This document shows, piece after piece, positions 57,180 through 57,447 of a DNA stretch of 57,447 nt. The DNA is taken from NCBI GenBank assembly GCA_900318765.1, contig ONLX01000025.1, forward strand, positions 1-57,447. The letters are read 5' to 3'. Position 1 is the stretch's first letter, and the number at the start of each line of letters is the position of its first letter. Under the pieces are notes generated by a model. The model had not been told where the DNA came from and ran no database searches. It saw only the letters and a list, made by a program, of their open reading frames with translations. The position numbers were made by a program, and so were the translations under genes. Source of the stretch: an uncultured Eubacteriales bacterium (GTDB taxonomy: Bacteria > Bacillota > Clostridia > Christensenellales > CAG-138).

Positions 57180-57328
57180 TACGGTGTCCTCCTTGCTTTT
57201 GTGGCTTTATCATATCAGAATTGCGAATAGAAATCCAGCGCCTCTTACGGGAGGCAACTCGCGCAGCAGTTGAATTTCCCCGCAGGACGCTTTTGCTTTC
57301 GCTCAGTCGAGTCCCTCGTTTTCCATGC
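57180..57328. other. Intergenic region between the XRE regulator and tRNA-Gly
   Basis: A TATGAT on the minus strand near 57208-57213 may be the -10 of the regulator gene. I see no open frame or RNA fold I can name. Confidence 0.4.
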
Positions 57329-57329
57329 A

Positions 57330-57362
57330 AAAAAACAGCACCCTTTTTGGGTGCTGTTTTTT
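57330..57362 (-). terminator. Terminator of tRNA-Gly
   Basis: A 14-bp stem (57330-57343 with 57349-57362) with a T5 loop begins at the CCA end of the tRNA and is A/T-rich at its base. Confidence 0.85.
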
Positions 57363-57435
57363 GGAGCAGGTAACGGGACTCGAACCCGTGACCTCAGCTT
57401 GGAAGGCTAATGTGTTACCACTACACTATACCTGC
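57362..57435 (-). tRNA. tRNA-Gly(TCC)
   Basis: The minus strand folds as a 74-base cloverleaf: acceptor GCAGGTA with TACCTGC, D stem GTGT/ACAC, anticodon stem TTAGC/GCTGA with loop CTTCCAA (anticodon TCC, reading GGA), and T stem ACGGG/CCCGT with loop TTCGAGT. The discriminator is T and CCA is encoded. Confidence 0.95.
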
Positions 57436-57447
57436 CCGTGGTGCGGA

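Overview
The window looks like a chromosomal segment of a Gram-positive anaerobe of the Bacillota, class Clostridia. The evidence is an Rnf complex, a YunB-type sporulation protein, SpoIIE/STAS regulators, a CarD regulator, lipoproteins with Thr/Pro-rich linkers, and consensus TTGACA/TATAAT promoters followed by strong intrinsic terminators. GC is moderately high. An order such as Christensenellales is possible but not shown. I see no insertion sequence, prophage, CRISPR array or rRNA. One tRNA gene, tRNA-Gly(TCC), lies at the right edge.

Layout. 1-2 kb: an esterase/methyltransferase pair behind a palindromic operator. 2.07-2.79 kb: a decayed, frameshifted gene with a lipoprotein-like linker. 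3.2-6.6 kb: a small membrane protein, then a SpoIIE phosphatase-Nudix-PNPOx operon. 6.7-10 kb: the selenium-linked genes ygeW and ygeY with a PAS/HTH regulator. 10.2-15.9 kb: a DUF1292 protein, an ABC exporter with a leucine-rich-repeat lipoprotein, and an ABC-2 transporter. 15.9-19.1 kb: a YegP-like protein, then a selenium/sulfur locus (yedE, TusA-like and DUF3343 genes, divergent from a cysteine-desulfurase-like gene). 19.1-22.9 kb: an AlaA-like aminotransferase, a LysR regulator and a sodium/solute symporter.

22.9-31.4 kb is one eight-gene operon, rnfC-rnfDG-rnfE-rnfA-rnfB-nrfA-resB-resC. It joins a ferredoxin-linked ion pump, with RnfD and RnfG fused, to a pentaheme nitrite reductase and the cytochrome c maturation proteins needed to build it. 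This suggests a membrane electron path from ferredoxin to nitrite.

31.6-43.9 kb holds two adjacent same-strand operons. The distal one encodes a STAS protein, an adenylation-carrier-condensation synthetase, a membrane-anchored carboxylesterase, an unusual membrane-fused ABC ATPase and its permease. The next encodes an NHLP-type peptide exporter: a shortened adaptor, a C39 peptidase-ABC protein and a second ABC protein. No precursor peptide is visible. This is the best candidate for an undescribed biosynthesis and export system.

44-48.5 kb: a YugP-like membrane protein that has lost its HEXXH site, a two-component system, and a phosphodiester glycosidase with apparent response-regulator boxes upstream. 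48.5-52.6 kb: the housekeeping operon rpmH-rnpA-yidD-yidC-jag-mnmE, without dnaA beside it. 52.6-57.4 kb: carD, prs, yunB, a polysaccharide deacetylase, a TPR-containing XRE regulator and the tRNA.
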